From: an uncultured Collinsella sp.
Lineage (GTDB): Bacteria > Actinomycetota > Coriobacteriia > Coriobacteriales > Coriobacteriaceae
Assembly: GCA_900752345.1 (NCBI GenBank)
Contig: CAADVA010000158.1
Span: forward strand, 1 to 12,894
Direction: 5' to 3'
DNA: 12,894 nt
Shown: one piece after another, positions 12,894-12,894 of the stretch
How positions within the stretch are numbered: the stretch's first letter is position 1
How the letters are laid out: the number at the start of each line of letters is the position of its first letter
Notes under the pieces: generated by a model
Seen by the model: only the letters and a program-made list of their open reading frames with translations
What the model was told of the DNA's origin: nothing
The model's database searches: none
Translations under genes and position numbers: made by a program

Positions 12894-12894
12894 G

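Noticed and set aside
1..12894. CRISPR array, insertion sequence or defence system
   Set aside because: No regularly spaced repeats, no transposase and no defence-type protein domains were seen on either strand.

Overview
The window is a dense chromosomal stretch from a high-GC, anaerobic, Gram-positive-like bacterium. The gene set (anaerobic class III ribonucleotide reductase, PerR-like Fur regulator, actinobacterial-style alpha-glucosidase) and the codon usage suggest a Coriobacteriia/Collinsella-type actinobacterium. That placement is an inference from gene content, not a database result. Both edges cut genes: a GH13 glucosidase on the left and a Gfo/Idh/MocA oxidoreductase on the right.

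Left (1-2260): the 3' part of the glucosidase, then a tRNA-Gly(GCC)/tRNA-Val(GAC) tandem pair with its own promoter and a rho-independent terminator. About 590 bases of non-coding DNA follow. They hold a tandem 10-mer, a possible three-way-junction RNA element, an NrdR-box promoter and a hairpin-bearing leader for nrdD.

Centre left (2261-7229, all +): nrdD, its radical-SAM activase nrdG, folE, an HD-domain hydrolase and folB. This joins oxygen-independent dNTP synthesis to the pterin branch of folate synthesis, and tetrahydrofolate is needed for thymidylate. Between nrdD and nrdG lies a long quasi-palindrome whose outer arm duplicates, in inverted orientation, the last codons of nrdD.

Centre right (7236-9100, -): a YgjP-type zinc metallopeptidase with a TTG start and a membrane-dipeptidase-family (M19) peptidase. 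Divergent from these (9221-11112, +) are a SlyD-like FKBP prolyl isomerase, a UreE-like nickel chaperone 3 bases after it, and a Cof-type HAD phosphatase. No urease or hydrogenase gene is visible here, so the SlyD/UreE pairing is the most intriguing context in the window.

Right (11127-12893, -): a PerR-like Fur-family repressor with a palindrome over its putative promoter, an acylphosphatase with an N-terminal extension, and the oxidoreductase. No CRISPR array, transposase, prophage or obviously new defence system is visible. The items most worth following are the SlyD-UreE pair, the folate-linked HD protein with a C-terminal cysteine motif, the nrdD-tail inverted duplication, and the structured non-coding block upstream of nrdD.
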